Shown: one piece after another, positions 7,634 through 16,715 of the stretch
How the letters are laid out: each line of letters starts with the position of its first letter
Numbering within the stretch: the stretch's first letter is position 1
NCBI GenBank assembly: GCA_947168405.1
Contig: CAMVLU010000003.1
Location: 1 to 40,127, forward strand
Direction: 5' to 3'
DNA from: an uncultured Clostridia bacterium
Lineage (GTDB): Bacteria; Bacillota_I; Bacilli_A; RF39; UBA660
DNA length: 40,127 bases
Notes under the pieces: generated by a model
Told to the model about the DNA's origin: nothing
What the model saw: the letters and a program-made list of their open reading frames with translations, nothing else
Database searches by the model: none
Program-made: the position numbers and the translations under genes

Positions 7634-8529
7634 TATTCAGCCCCCACATTCTCGTTATAATATTTTTCTCCAGATAGAAGAAAATAACTATTAAATAATA
7701 TAACTATATGTAGTCCTATTTGCATCAATAAATTAGTACTAACTAAACTAATATATGTTTCTTTACCAATTAACCATTGAACAGCCATTATCATTAAATA
7801 AAGCGTTAAGCCATAAGTAACAAATGATTTATGGAAAGCTTGACGATTCATTCTATCTTGATAAACACCTTCAACCAATTGGTCAACATCAAGAAGCATA
7901 TTATCTAATACTTGTACAGTATCATGAGCACCTTCTCTTGTTACTTGCAAAAATAACTGATGCATATTTCTAGTCATATAAAAATCATATTTACTATTCA
8001 TATAGTCAATTGATTCTCCTACATCACCATTGTGATATGCTAAATCAATCATTACCTTAACATCTGTTTTTAATGGTTCTTCCAATACACCTGAATTGTA
8101 AACACCTTCAAGTGCTTTAACAAAAGATTGAGTTGTTTGAAATTCCATAATGGTATTAGTTACATATACTTGAACTTGTTCAAATATAAACTCACTATAT
8201 AGCCTTTTACATCTTAAATATGCAAGATATGGAATCATTGCAACAACAACTACTACATAAACAAAAGATATTACAAAATTATAAAAATATAAATAAGATA
8301 TAATGAATGCTACTGCTGCGAAAACAACAACTTGAAATGTATATTGTTTTTTTGTATACTCAAGTCCCATCTCTTTACATCTTTCTCTAATATTTTTAAA
8401 GGAATATGGGGCATATTTATCATACACATTTCCTATACTAGTTGTAACGAATTTATATAAAGATTCTCCATTGCTTTTACGATATAAGACAATAAATAAC
8501 ACAATAAGCAATACAATTATAAATTCCAT
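7633..8529 (-). CDS. tadB: TadB-like inner platform protein (T2SS F domain)
   Basis: 298 residues. A helix at the N-terminus, a helix pair at about 65-107, a cytoplasmic helical domain (with VQVYVTNTIMEFQTTQSFVK and MHQLFLQVTREGAHDTVQVL) and two C-terminal helices follow the GspF-like layout. It lies between tadA and tadC, which is the usual Tad order. Start ATG at 8529 has GAGGTGATAT ahead of it. It is expected to form the membrane platform with the next gene. Confidence 0.82.
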   Translation of the reverse strand: MEFIIVLLIVLFIVLYRKSNGESLYKFVTTSIGNVYDKYAPYSFKNIRERCKEMGLEYTKKQYTFQVVVFAAVAFIISYLYFYNFVISFVYVVVVVAMIPYLAYLRCKRLYSEFIFEQVQVYVTNTIMEFQTTQSFVKALEGVYNSGVLEEPLKTDVKVMIDLAYHNGDVGESIDYMNSKYDFYMTRNMHQLFLQVTREGAHDTVQVLDNMLLDVDQLVEGVYQDRMNRQAFHKSFVTYGLTLYLMIMAVQWLIGKETYISLVSTNLLMQIGLHIVILFNSYFLLSGEKYYNENVGAE

Positions 8530-8547
8530 AATATCACCTCTTTATTC

Positions 8548-9801
8548 TTACAATATTTCTTCTTCTTCAATTTTTAATTCTTGATTCACAGTTGGACTAA
8601 CTTGTAATTGTTCAACATTCGAATTACTATTAACATTATTTTGATTTTCTTCTTTAAAAGGATCTGGAGCAGAAGTTGTTAAACCTTCAAAAGACTTATT
8701 AGTTAAATCTACTCCTTGACTTTCAAGATAATCAATTAAATGTGGTGATGGTCCATTAATTATTTCGGTACCATCTATATTTTTTCTATAAATAATATTA
8801 TATTCTGGTTTATTATCTTCTGTAACATAAAATTCGCATACTTCACATACTTCACGCATAAACTTACCAGTAACTTTATCATATCTTGCGCGAACATGAA
8901 TTCCAAGTTGAATATATCTATAAATTGTTGTCATAAATTGTTCAACATCTATATTAGATTCTAGCAAACTATATAAACGATAAGGAATACTAGATGCCTT
9001 ATCAGCATGTATTGTTGATAAAATATTATGTCCAGATGATATAGAGTTACGAACAGCTGTAACAGCTTCAGCGGAACGAACCTCTGATAGTAATATCCAT
9101 TTTGGATTTTGTCTCATACAACCAACTAATACATCTGAATATGATGCAATATTATTAGTTTTCATTGCAACAATATCACGTTCTGGAAAAATACTATCTA
9201 AGTGAAGTTCCAATGTATCTTCAATTGTAATTATCTTTTCATTAAAAGCTGTATGGCTTGCTAAGTATTTAACAAGTTCAGTTTTACCAGATCCAGTTTC
9301 TCCACTAACAATAATGTTACAATGTCCTTTTACACATTCTATTAAGAAATCATGAATTCCGGTAGTTATATATTTTTGTTCAATTATTTTTTCTTTTTCT
9401 AATCTAATCTTTGCTGGTGTTTTACGAAAAACAGCTGCAATACCATTTCTAGCAATTGAATCATGAATAAAATTCATACGAAGTTCTGAAGATTCACTAT
9501 CCAAAAGTGGGCTTGCCATATTAAATGTTTTTCCCATAATATTAGCACATTGAAAAGCAATCTTCTCCATTAATTCGTTGTTAATACCAGGATTTTCTAC
9601 TCTATAAACACCTTTATCTAAAGATTTTAACCATACTTGACCATTATTACTATAAGATATATCTGTAATATTGTCATCATCCAAATATGCTTTCAAAGGA
9701 CCAAAATCAATATTAGAAAACAGATTATCATTTATTTGTGTATTTGTTTTATCTTGATTAGCTGTTGGATTTAAATCATACGCATTTATACCTTGATTCA
9801 T
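8548..9801 (-). CDS. tadA: TadA/CpaF secretion ATPase of the Tad pilus
   Basis: 417 residues from the ATG at 9801, chosen because AGGAG sits 6 nt upstream; a TTG two codons earlier lacks an RBS. The hexameric type II/IV secretion ATPase powers pilus assembly from the cytoplasmic face. Visible motifs: Walker A GETGSGKT (about 167-174), Asp box ITIEDTLEL, Walker B WILLSEVR (about 235-242), and His box STIHAD. The first 40 residues are Asn/Gln-rich and the last 45 or so form an acidic, Asn-rich tail ending EEEEIL, which is longer than usual for the family and may be a docking arm. It sits between cpaB and tadB. Confidence 0.93.
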   Translation of the reverse strand: MNQGINAYDLNPTANQDKTNTQINDNLFSNIDFGPLKAYLDDDNITDISYSNNGQVWLKSLDKGVYRVENPGINNELMEKIAFQCANIMGKTFNMASPLLDSESSELRMNFIHDSIARNGIAAVFRKTPAKIRLEKEKIIEQKYITTGIHDFLIECVKGHCNIIVSGETGSGKTELVKYLASHTAFNEKIITIEDTLELHLDSIFPERDIVAMKTNNIASYSDVLVGCMRQNPKWILLSEVRSAEAVTAVRNSISSGHNILSTIHADKASSIPYRLYSLLESNIDVEQFMTTIYRYIQLGIHVRARYDKVTGKFMREVCEVCEFYVTEDNKPEYNIIYRKNIDGTEIINGPSPHLIDYLESQGVDLTNKSFEGLTTSAPDPFKEENQNNVNSNSNVEQLQVSPTVNQELKIEEEEIL

Positions 9802-9810
9802 AATCAACTC

Positions 9811-10587
9811 CTATTGAGCAGTTGCAGCCTTTGATTCTATATATTGTCTAATTTTTTCACTTGTTACACTAATAGGAGCAGTTTCTCCTTCTTCTAGTTC
9901 AAGTGATGCATTAGTTGGAACTAATATGATATTTTCTTTAGTATCTCTTGTAATATATTCAGCTTTACGAAGTAAATAATGAATTTCTTCAGTTACACCA
10001 AATATAATTTGGGCTGGACTTCTTTCCTCTGTAGTATTTTCAAATACAGCACGACCAGCAGAATCTTTAACTGCTAAAATTTCAACATTTTCTACAACTT
10101 TACCAATATTTTTATTTCCGTTATCATCTTCATATCTAAAATATACATCAACATAATTTCCAGGATACATTGAATTACCATAAGTAGTTTTCATAGAAAC
10201 ATCAAAGTTATATGCAATATATCCTTCTTTCAAATTAATTAGGAAAGCATCAGGTAATTCTTCTTCCTTAACAACAGCACTTGCATAAAATAAACTTCCT
10301 GATGGAATTTGACAATTAACATTTGTATACATTCCAAGAATTTGAGTATTAGCATTTGTTAAAGCATTACCTTTAATAGCATTTTGTGTTATTTCTACAT
10401 AACCAATCATATCCTCAGTAATCTTAGTTCTTGGTGGAATTGTTTGAACAGCATATGGCACTCTAATTGGACTAGTTGCCATATTTACTCTCCAGTTATA
10501 AAAAATATAAAGAACTAATACGATTAAAATAATTCCTATAAAAGTAACCGTATTCTTATTTGATAATATTTGTTTTAATTTTTTCAT
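9811..10587 (-). CDS. cpaB: CpaB/RcpC-like pilus assembly protein
   Basis: 258 residues. A helix at about 14-31 anchors the protein; outside it, VPYAVQTIPPRTKITEDMIG begins a SAF domain (about 40-110), with the typical ITQNAIKGNAL and LFYASAVVKEEELP segments, then the RcpC/CpaB domain (NLKEGYIAYNFDV, GNYVDVYFRY). In diderm Tad systems CpaB works in the periplasm beside the secretin; in this monoderm setting, where no secretin gene appears, it would sit on the outer face of the membrane, perhaps guiding the fibre through the wall. It lies 9 nt ahead of tadA. Confidence 0.85.
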   Translation of the reverse strand: MKKLKQILSNKNTVTFIGIILIVLVLYIFYNWRVNMATSPIRVPYAVQTIPPRTKITEDMIGYVEITQNAIKGNALTNANTQILGMYTNVNCQIPSGSLFYASAVVKEEELPDAFLINLKEGYIAYNFDVSMKTTYGNSMYPGNYVDVYFRYEDDNGNKNIGKVVENVEILAVKDSAGRAVFENTTEERSPAQIIFGVTEEIHYLLRKAEYITRDTKENIILVPTNASLELEEGETAPISVTSEKIRQYIESKAATAQ

Positions 10588-10608
10588 TTTCTTCCCTCTC
10601 TATTCTTA

Positions 10609-11163
10609 TTATTTTTCTTCAAATATTGCATCTATTTGATTTCTAATAGCAAAATCCCCAGTTGAAAATTCTAATGTTTCAGCTTCTGATGAATTATAGG
10701 TATTAAAAGTATCTATTCTAATACTTACTTTAGGTGGATATTCGATAACATCTTGTACTGTAACTTGATAACTTTTATTGTTATAAATATTTTCTGACAT
10801 TCTTCTTAAAAAACTTTCAACAAAAACATCCTTATTTATAATTACCTCACCCTGTATAAATTCACATTCTCCTCCGCGAATATCTTTTAAATTAAGAGTT
10901 CTATTATATGCTTTTCTTACTATTCGATAATCATCTTTACTTTGAAATTCATATTGTCCATTAGCATTTTTATTAACATTTTTCTCAAAACACAAATAAA
11001 ATCCAGCTCTTTGTGATGCACGATCGATAGCATCATTCATAGCAGCTTCTGTTGCATTTTTTATCAATGTATAATCTTGTTGATTTGTAGTTGTTATATT
11101 TCCAAAAATACTAATTAGAATAATTCCAACTATACCCATTATAAAGATAAATACCGCCCACAT
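10609..11163 (-). CDS. Pilin-like protein at the head of the Tad unit; possible ACG start at 11175
   Basis: 184 residues from the ATG at 11163. A 20-residue hydrophobic helix at the N-terminus (WAVFIFIMGIVGIILISIFG) leads into a polar, mostly helical region (TEAAMNDAIDRASQRAG) and a C-terminal beta-rich part, the plan of a pilin or pseudopilin. It is first in the cpaB-tadA-tadB-tadC unit, behind a strong promoter. The start is odd: the only Shine-Dalgarno sequence (AGGAGG) lies 19 nt before the ATG but 7 nt before an in-frame ACG at 11175, which would add the residues (M)KTA and give a normal basic N-terminus. Family relation to minor pilins is by plan and context. Confidence 0.6.
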   Translation of the reverse strand: MWAVFIFIMGIVGIILISIFGNITTTNQQDYTLIKNATEAAMNDAIDRASQRAGFYLCFEKNVNKNANGQYEFQSKDDYRIVRKAYNRTLNLKDIRGGECEFIQGEVIINKDVFVESFLRRMSENIYNNKSYQVTVQDVIEYPPKVSIRIDTFNTYNSSEAETLEFSTGDFAIRNQIDAIFEEK

Positions 11164-11198
11164 TGCAGTTTTCGTATCTCCACCTCCTACTATAATAC

Positions 11199-11227
11199 AT
11201 TATAAACCATAACTATTTAAATATCAA
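11199..11227 (-). promoter_or_regulatory. Promoter of the pilin-cpaB-tadABC unit
   Basis: On the minus strand there is TTGATA, 17 bp, TATAAT, starting two bases after the stop codon of the VWA gene. Close to consensus. Confidence 0.7.
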
Positions 11228-11228
11228 G

Positions 11229-13766
11229 TTATTTTTTTTCATGAATATTAATGTGCGTAAAATAAATATTTGAACTTGATTTATTATTTAATATTCCACT
11301 TGAACTCGGTCTAATAAATGGACATATATAAACATTGTCACCATCTCTAAATTTACAATTATCACCTAAATAGCTAATTACACCATTGGAAGTGCTATTT
11401 CTTTTTATTGATGAAACATTTCTTTTACTCATTGTATATTGATATTCATAATCCTTAGACCAAGTATCACTTTTTATTGTATTAGTAAAATCATATTTAT
11501 TTCCCATCCAATTTTTTCCAATATTTCTTTGATTATTTGTATATGTTTGAACAAATGGATCAGAAAGTTCTATTTGTCTAAATAATACATCATTATCATT
11601 TGGATGATTATTAAATTCACAGTAAGGATTAATTCCATCATTTGGACCATTCAACTTTAACTTTGCTCCATTTATAGTCGCATCTCTAACTTCAGCTGAT
11701 AGATATCCTGTAGATAAACTTAATGGAATAAATATTTTATTATCACCACTTATCTGATTATTACTTGAATTATTACATTCAACAATTTCACCATTGACCA
11801 TAGATAAACATGCAACAGGAAGTTCCAAAGTTTTATTCATATGTAAAGCAAATTGAATATTAGGATAAAAATTTACGCCAAGTAAACTAATAGCATTTGT
11901 CGCTATAGGATCAGTTTTTTCTATAGTAAAACTTCCCTCTTTTGTTACTAAATTAAACACTTTAGTCATACTAGGATTTAATGTTTTATCTTGAATAATA
12001 ACATTACCACTTGATATTGATTTATTAAAACTTTCTTGATAATTATTCAATAAGGAAGAAATTGGTTTTTTATTAACATCATTTGGATCTATATTGGATA
12101 TCGCTGCCCAGTATTGTAAATATCCATTCATTCTATCAATAATTTTTTCATAATATGTTCTTTCTCTTGATCCTTCAGGATATGTAATCATTTCATTTTG
12201 TGTTACATTATAATCATACAAAAATTCTGGATAATTAAAAGAATAATCACATGTTGTACTTGCACTTAAAGATATCTCTACTGGGAATCCTCTTGAATTA
12301 TTTAAATCTATTACTTTACTACCAATAGGCATATTGTCTGATATCAAATTAGATTCGAATACATGATTACATCTAATTGATGTATATTCATTAGTTGTTC
12401 TATCTCTATAAGTATATTTTTGACTAAGTGCTGAAGAACAAGATTTGTATTCAAATGGATTGTTCCAATATACCTGTGGATTAATTGAAGAAGAATCATA
12501 TCCTATAACATCAAAACCATTATTAGTATCATACCAAGGATTATTTTCATCTGCTAAAGTTTGATCTATAGCAATTTGAAATACTTCAGTTGTAAATGGA
12601 AATGAATTTCCTTCAAAAGTTTTAGTTCTTGCAGTAGATCCAACTATATCAAAATCAGAACCAATTCTATCTTTAATCTTTACTGAAAATGTTGTTGTTT
12701 TTATTTGTGAAGATATTGATTGAGCAATACTATCAAATACAAAAGTATAATTACTTATATTATCATCAGCGGTTAATGCAATATATCGAGCTGGATCATT
12801 TCCAGAAAATCTTCTCATTACATCTCCATATGTTTGATTAGATAACGCTAATCCAAAGCCAATTGAATAAATTACTACTCCATTATTTGTTAAATTATTA
12901 AATCCTTGATCGCTATGATTAACTACAGCATTCCATGTTTCTTCTAATGATGCTTTATCACTAGAATACTTACCATCTCCCATAACTATTAAATAATTAG
13001 GTACATTTCCTCCAATATATCCTGCATTAGAAAACATTATATATGCTGAAGATAGTGCTTTTTCTATATGAGATCCAGCATATACACAATGATCTCCATC
13101 CTTATAACAACCTTTGTTACCTTGACTGTCTATACAAGAAGAATTGACGGAAGCATTACTAGTTATTGCTTGATTATATTTTTTTACATCTCCATTATAT
13201 TCTGCTGGTATATTTGATTTTGCACAATTTGGCTTCCAATTAAGTGGCGCTATATTATCAAAATTATTATGTTCAAATCCTCTAATTATCAATGGTTCAT
13301 TATTAAAAGCAATAATTCCTAAATTAATCCCATCATTATTAGCCAAATTTAAATTATTTGCAAACTGCTTTGCAGCTGGCACTATATAATCATTATATCT
13401 ATATCTAATGGATGACGAATTATCTAAAACTAATAATATATTAGCAGAACCACTTGTTTGTTTTACAACAGTTGATTGATCCCCATCCACGGTAAACCAA
13501 ACATTATAAACACCTAAAATTTCAGTTTTAGCAACATGTTTAATAACATTTATTCCAGATTGATTAAAAGATACTTGAACTTCAACAATTTTACCATCAC
13601 CACCAGGTATTTCAGTACATCCATTATTTAAATACTGAGGTGGACATCTTAAATCACCATTTGAATATTTAATTTCGCCTTCTGCATCTACACTAAAACT
13701 TAAAAAAGAAAAGATAAATGCTATTATTATAAAAACTGGTATAATTATTTTTAATATTTTTTTCAT
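11229..13766 (-). CDS. Secreted von Willebrand A protein, likely Tad pilus-associated adhesin (copy 2)
   Basis: 845 residues. A signal peptide (helix about 8-26, likely cleavage near SVDA/EG) is followed by the Cys motif RCPPQYLNNGC (40-50) and a VWA domain with the MIDAS motif DNSSS (115-119), a helix preceded by AGSHIEKAL, and a VMGDG strand carrying the third metal-binding Asp. The remaining 500 residues are Cys-containing and end without LPxTG or a C-terminal helix, so the protein is released or held by a partner. It shares FRQIELSDPF, IGKNW and YLGDNC with the copy at 14446. It follows its membrane partner gene by 11 nt. VWA proteins sit at pilus tips in other Gram-positive pili; this role here is inference. 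Confidence 0.75.
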   Translation of the reverse strand: MKKILKIIIPVFIIIAFIFSFLSFSVDAEGEIKYSNGDLRCPPQYLNNGCTEIPGGDGKIVEVQVSFNQSGINVIKHVAKTEILGVYNVWFTVDGDQSTVVKQTSGSANILLVLDNSSSIRYRYNDYIVPAAKQFANNLNLANNDGINLGIIAFNNEPLIIRGFEHNNFDNIAPLNWKPNCAKSNIPAEYNGDVKKYNQAITSNASVNSSCIDSQGNKGCYKDGDHCVYAGSHIEKALSSAYIMFSNAGYIGGNVPNYLIVMGDGKYSSDKASLEETWNAVVNHSDQGFNNLTNNGVVIYSIGFGLALSNQTYGDVMRRFSGNDPARYIALTADDNISNYTFVFDSIAQSISSQIKTTTFSVKIKDRIGSDFDIVGSTARTKTFEGNSFPFTTEVFQIAIDQTLADENNPWYDTNNGFDVIGYDSSSINPQVYWNNPFEYKSCSSALSQKYTYRDRTTNEYTSIRCNHVFESNLISDNMPIGSKVIDLNNSRGFPVEISLSASTTCDYSFNYPEFLYDYNVTQNEMITYPEGSRERTYYEKIIDRMNGYLQYWAAISNIDPNDVNKKPISSLLNNYQESFNKSISSGNVIIQDKTLNPSMTKVFNLVTKEGSFTIEKTDPIATNAISLLGVNFYPNIQFALHMNKTLELPVACLSMVNGEIVECNNSSNNQISGDNKIFIPLSLSTGYLSAEVRDATINGAKLKLNGPNDGINPYCEFNNHPNDNDVLFRQIELSDPFVQTYTNNQRNIGKNWMGNKYDFTNTIKSDTWSKDYEYQYTMSKRNVSSIKRNSTSNGVISYLGDNCKFRDGDNVYICPFIRPSSSGILNNKSSSNIYFTHINIHEKK

Positions 13767-13777
13767 ATTCTACCTCA

Positions 13778-14434
13778 CTAAATATCCATGACTTTTTTTC
13801 TTTTCTTAATATTTATTACTAGTAATATCACACCAACAATTATAACAACTCCCCCACCTACAAAGTAATATAAATGTTCTTGAACATAATTAATAACATT
13901 AGTTTGTTCTTTAATATATTCGTCAAATTCTTTTTCAATTTCATCATAATCTTTTTTACTAATATCCATAAATTCACGACAATATTTAAATTCTGGATAT
14001 TTACTACATTTATCTTTATTATTATAATAATATCTATTATAACTAGGAAAAACTATTCTTTCAGATTTCAATAATTCATCAGTACATAAATTTGTTGTAT
14101 AAGAATATATATAAATTGTAACTATATCACCATCTGAAAATATAGTATTACTTAATTGACTAGAAGTAACTTCCCTCTTATTAATTGATGATATGCTATA
14201 AAAATACTTTAAATCCTCATTATCATTTATTACATCAATTTTATAAGAAACTTTAACATCTGTTATATCATCACCTGATTGTATTTCATCAATAGTATAA
14301 TTTGTTTTAAATTGGACATTATTGGCTAATGTTCTCAATCTATTCATTTCTTCTGTTGTACATGCAGGAGCAGCATTTACTTTAATACATATACTAAATA
14401 TTATAATCAAAAATATCTTTTTTATTTTTTTCAT
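13778..14434 (-). CDS. Membrane-anchored partner of the VWA protein (copy 2)
   Basis: 218 residues. A signal peptide (1-21, ending VNA/AP) precedes the motif CTTEEMNRLRTLANNVQFKT, an extracellular domain with four further Cys (NLC, DKC, YCREF region), and a C-terminal helix at about 187-208 followed by KKRKK. So most of the protein is outside the cell with a short basic cytoplasmic end. It is about half identical to the 225-residue protein at 16716. Both precede a VWA gene within 12 nt, which points to a complex between anchor and VWA protein. No named family recognised. AGGAGG precedes the ATG. Confidence 0.65.
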   Translation of the reverse strand: MKKIKKIFLIIIFSICIKVNAAPACTTEEMNRLRTLANNVQFKTNYTIDEIQSGDDITDVKVSYKIDVINDNEDLKYFYSISSINKREVTSSQLSNTIFSDGDIVTIYIYSYTTNLCTDELLKSERIVFPSYNRYYYNNKDKCSKYPEFKYCREFMDISKKDYDEIEKEFDEYIKEQTNVINYVQEHLYYFVGGGVVIIVGVILLVINIKKRKKVMDI

Positions 14435-14445
14435 AGTTGCCTCCT

Positions 14446-16704
14446 TTATTTAACACTTATATTGCTAAAATTAATATTTTTTCCATTTGAATCTGGTCTT
14501 ACAAATTCACATATATAATTAGAAGAATCATTAAAATAACAATTTCTTCCTAAATAACTTCTTACTCCTTCACTTGCAGTATCTTTCTTAATATTTTCAA
14601 CATCAACCTTGCTCATAGAATATTTGTATGCATAATTATTTTCATTTTTCCAAATATCGCTTTTAATAATATTTACAAAATTATAATTAGAATTTTGCCA
14701 ATTTTTTCCAATACTTCTTGATTTATTTGTATAATTTTGAATAAATGGATCAGATAATTCTATTTGTCTAAATAATGTTTTATCAAGATTACCAATTGTA
14801 AATTCACATTTTGGATTATTACTATCTTGCTTTTCACCTTCAAGTTTTACATCTCCTCCAAACAATGTTGCTTTATCCAAAGTAACAGATAAATAACCAC
14901 CTTTTTTACCAGAAGATACGTAATACTCATTTCCTCCATTAAGCAAATTATTTTCATTAGAACAATTTACTACTTCTCCTGTTTTCATCGAAATACAAGA
15001 AACAGGAAGATTGAAAGTTTTACTATTATTCAAATAACAAGTTCTATAGGTATAAATATTATTACCTAATATATTTTCTTGTCTATCATTATAACATTTA
15101 ACTCCATCACTAATATTAGATGAATCTATAAAAAATACATCTTGATATGAATTATCATAATATTTAATAGTTAGTTTTGCTTTCTGTTCTCCAAAACTTT
15201 TTTCATACTCACTCAATTTAGCTACATTTGATGAATTCTTATTATACCCATCTAATAAATTTACCATACTTATTCTTTCTTTTTCATATGACGCAGCTTC
15301 TTTCAAAGCATTTTGTGAGTGTGTTCTATTATATTCGTTCATTTTTTCATTATATTTTTTTATTATCTCTTCATAATCATTTTTAAAAGATTGAGTATTA
15401 AATTCATATATACAATAATTTGAACTAGAAATATCAATACTAACTGGAAAACCTCTTCCATTAGAAATATTGAACTTAGTTGTTTCAATTGGTTGATTAT
15501 CAACTTTTAAATTAGCTAAGAATTTTTCTTGTTTACATGAAATTGTATAATAATTTGTTTTATTTGCAACTAACTTACTTGCTTCAAGTGTATCTGAACA
15601 ATATTTCCAATCTTCTCTTTCTTGTTCCCAATAAATTTCTGGATTAATATTAATTTGATTATTATTAAATTCAAATCCTTTATTTGTATTATGCCATCCA
15701 TTTGGTGCAGAACCATCTATTTGTATTATAAAAGGTTCTGTATTATAAGGAGAAGCATTTGAAGTAAATGTTTTATATTTTGCATTTCCATTTATACTGC
15801 TAAAATATTCTCCAATTGAATCTGTAATGTTTATAGTAACAACATTATTTTCTACTATTGGATTTATCATATTATAAATACTATTGAAAGCTCCCATATA
15901 GCTATCAGCATCTTCTCCAGCATAAACATATCTATCAGTCGATCCAGCAATATCTATCATTTGTTGAGCATACTGTTGTTCTTTTGCACTTCCCCATCCA
16001 ATTGAGTAAATCGTAACATCATTAGCAGGATTTTTTATATATTTATAACCATCACTATTTTCAATTCTACTCCATATATAGTGCCCATCACCAAGTATTA
16101 CAACAAATTTTTTGGCTCCTTCAGGAATAGAAGTTCCTTGAAAAAATTCCATTGATTTATTTAATGCTAAATACAAATTTGAACCAACTTTATTTCCTTT
16201 TTTAAAGTCAAATCCTTCGAAATCATTAGTATCAAAATTTCTACTAGTCAATATTTTTCCATAAAAACTAACTTCTGCTAAATGAACATTTCGATTATTA
16301 GTTGGATCAAAAGACTTTGCAAAGTTTTTAGCTGCTGGAACAGCAAAGTTAATATATTTGCTGCCCATGGTTGTTGATGCATCTAAAATTACTACTATAT
16401 ATGCATCACCATATACCCTTTGAGTTTGTCCATTAGCTTCAAAACGAACTGTTAATTGACCAGGAGTTTCTGTTTTACGAACAATTTTTGTTATAGAAGC
16501 ACCATTTATATTTCCTGTTACTCGAGTTTCAACAACTTCCCCATTTTCAACAATTTCAACACACCCATTATTTAAAAATTGAGGAGGGCATCTTAAAGTT
16601 CCCTTTACCACAGTTTCTTCAGCTTTAGTAGAAAAAGGAACAAAATATACAGTAAATATAAACAATATAATAAAGCAAATAATATATTTTATGTTTTTTT
16701 TCAT
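14446..16704 (-). CDS. Secreted von Willebrand A protein, likely Tad pilus-associated adhesin (copy 1)
   Basis: 752 residues from the ATG at 16704, which has GAGGTG 4 nt upstream; an earlier ATG at 16716 lies inside the preceding stop and lacks an RBS. Signal peptide ends near STKA/EE; RCPPQFLNNGC at 38-48; VWA domain with DASTT (108-112) as the first MIDAS loop, VGSNLYLAL as the second and ILGDG as the third. A Thr replaces the last Ser of DxSxS and a Ser takes the usual Thr place, both able to bind metal. The C-terminal half shares FRQIELSDPF, IGKNW and YLGRNC with copy 2. No wall anchor is seen. It belongs to the first gene pair of the locus. Confidence 0.75.
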   Translation of the reverse strand: MKKNIKYIICFIILFIFTVYFVPFSTKAEETVVKGTLRCPPQFLNNGCVEIVENGEVVETRVTGNINGASITKIVRKTETPGQLTVRFEANGQTQRVYGDAYIVVILDASTTMGSKYINFAVPAAKNFAKSFDPTNNRNVHLAEVSFYGKILTSRNFDTNDFEGFDFKKGNKVGSNLYLALNKSMEFFQGTSIPEGAKKFVVILGDGHYIWSRIENSDGYKYIKNPANDVTIYSIGWGSAKEQQYAQQMIDIAGSTDRYVYAGEDADSYMGAFNSIYNMINPIVENNVVTINITDSIGEYFSSINGNAKYKTFTSNASPYNTEPFIIQIDGSAPNGWHNTNKGFEFNNNQININPEIYWEQEREDWKYCSDTLEASKLVANKTNYYTISCKQEKFLANLKVDNQPIETTKFNISNGRGFPVSIDISSSNYCIYEFNTQSFKNDYEEIIKKYNEKMNEYNRTHSQNALKEAASYEKERISMVNLLDGYNKNSSNVAKLSEYEKSFGEQKAKLTIKYYDNSYQDVFFIDSSNISDGVKCYNDRQENILGNNIYTYRTCYLNNSKTFNLPVSCISMKTGEVVNCSNENNLLNGGNEYYVSSGKKGGYLSVTLDKATLFGGDVKLEGEKQDSNNPKCEFTIGNLDKTLFRQIELSDPFIQNYTNKSRSIGKNWQNSNYNFVNIIKSDIWKNENNYAYKYSMSKVDVENIKKDTASEGVRSYLGRNCYFNDSSNYICEFVRPDSNGKNINFSNISVK

Positions 16705-16715
16705 ATTACACCTCA

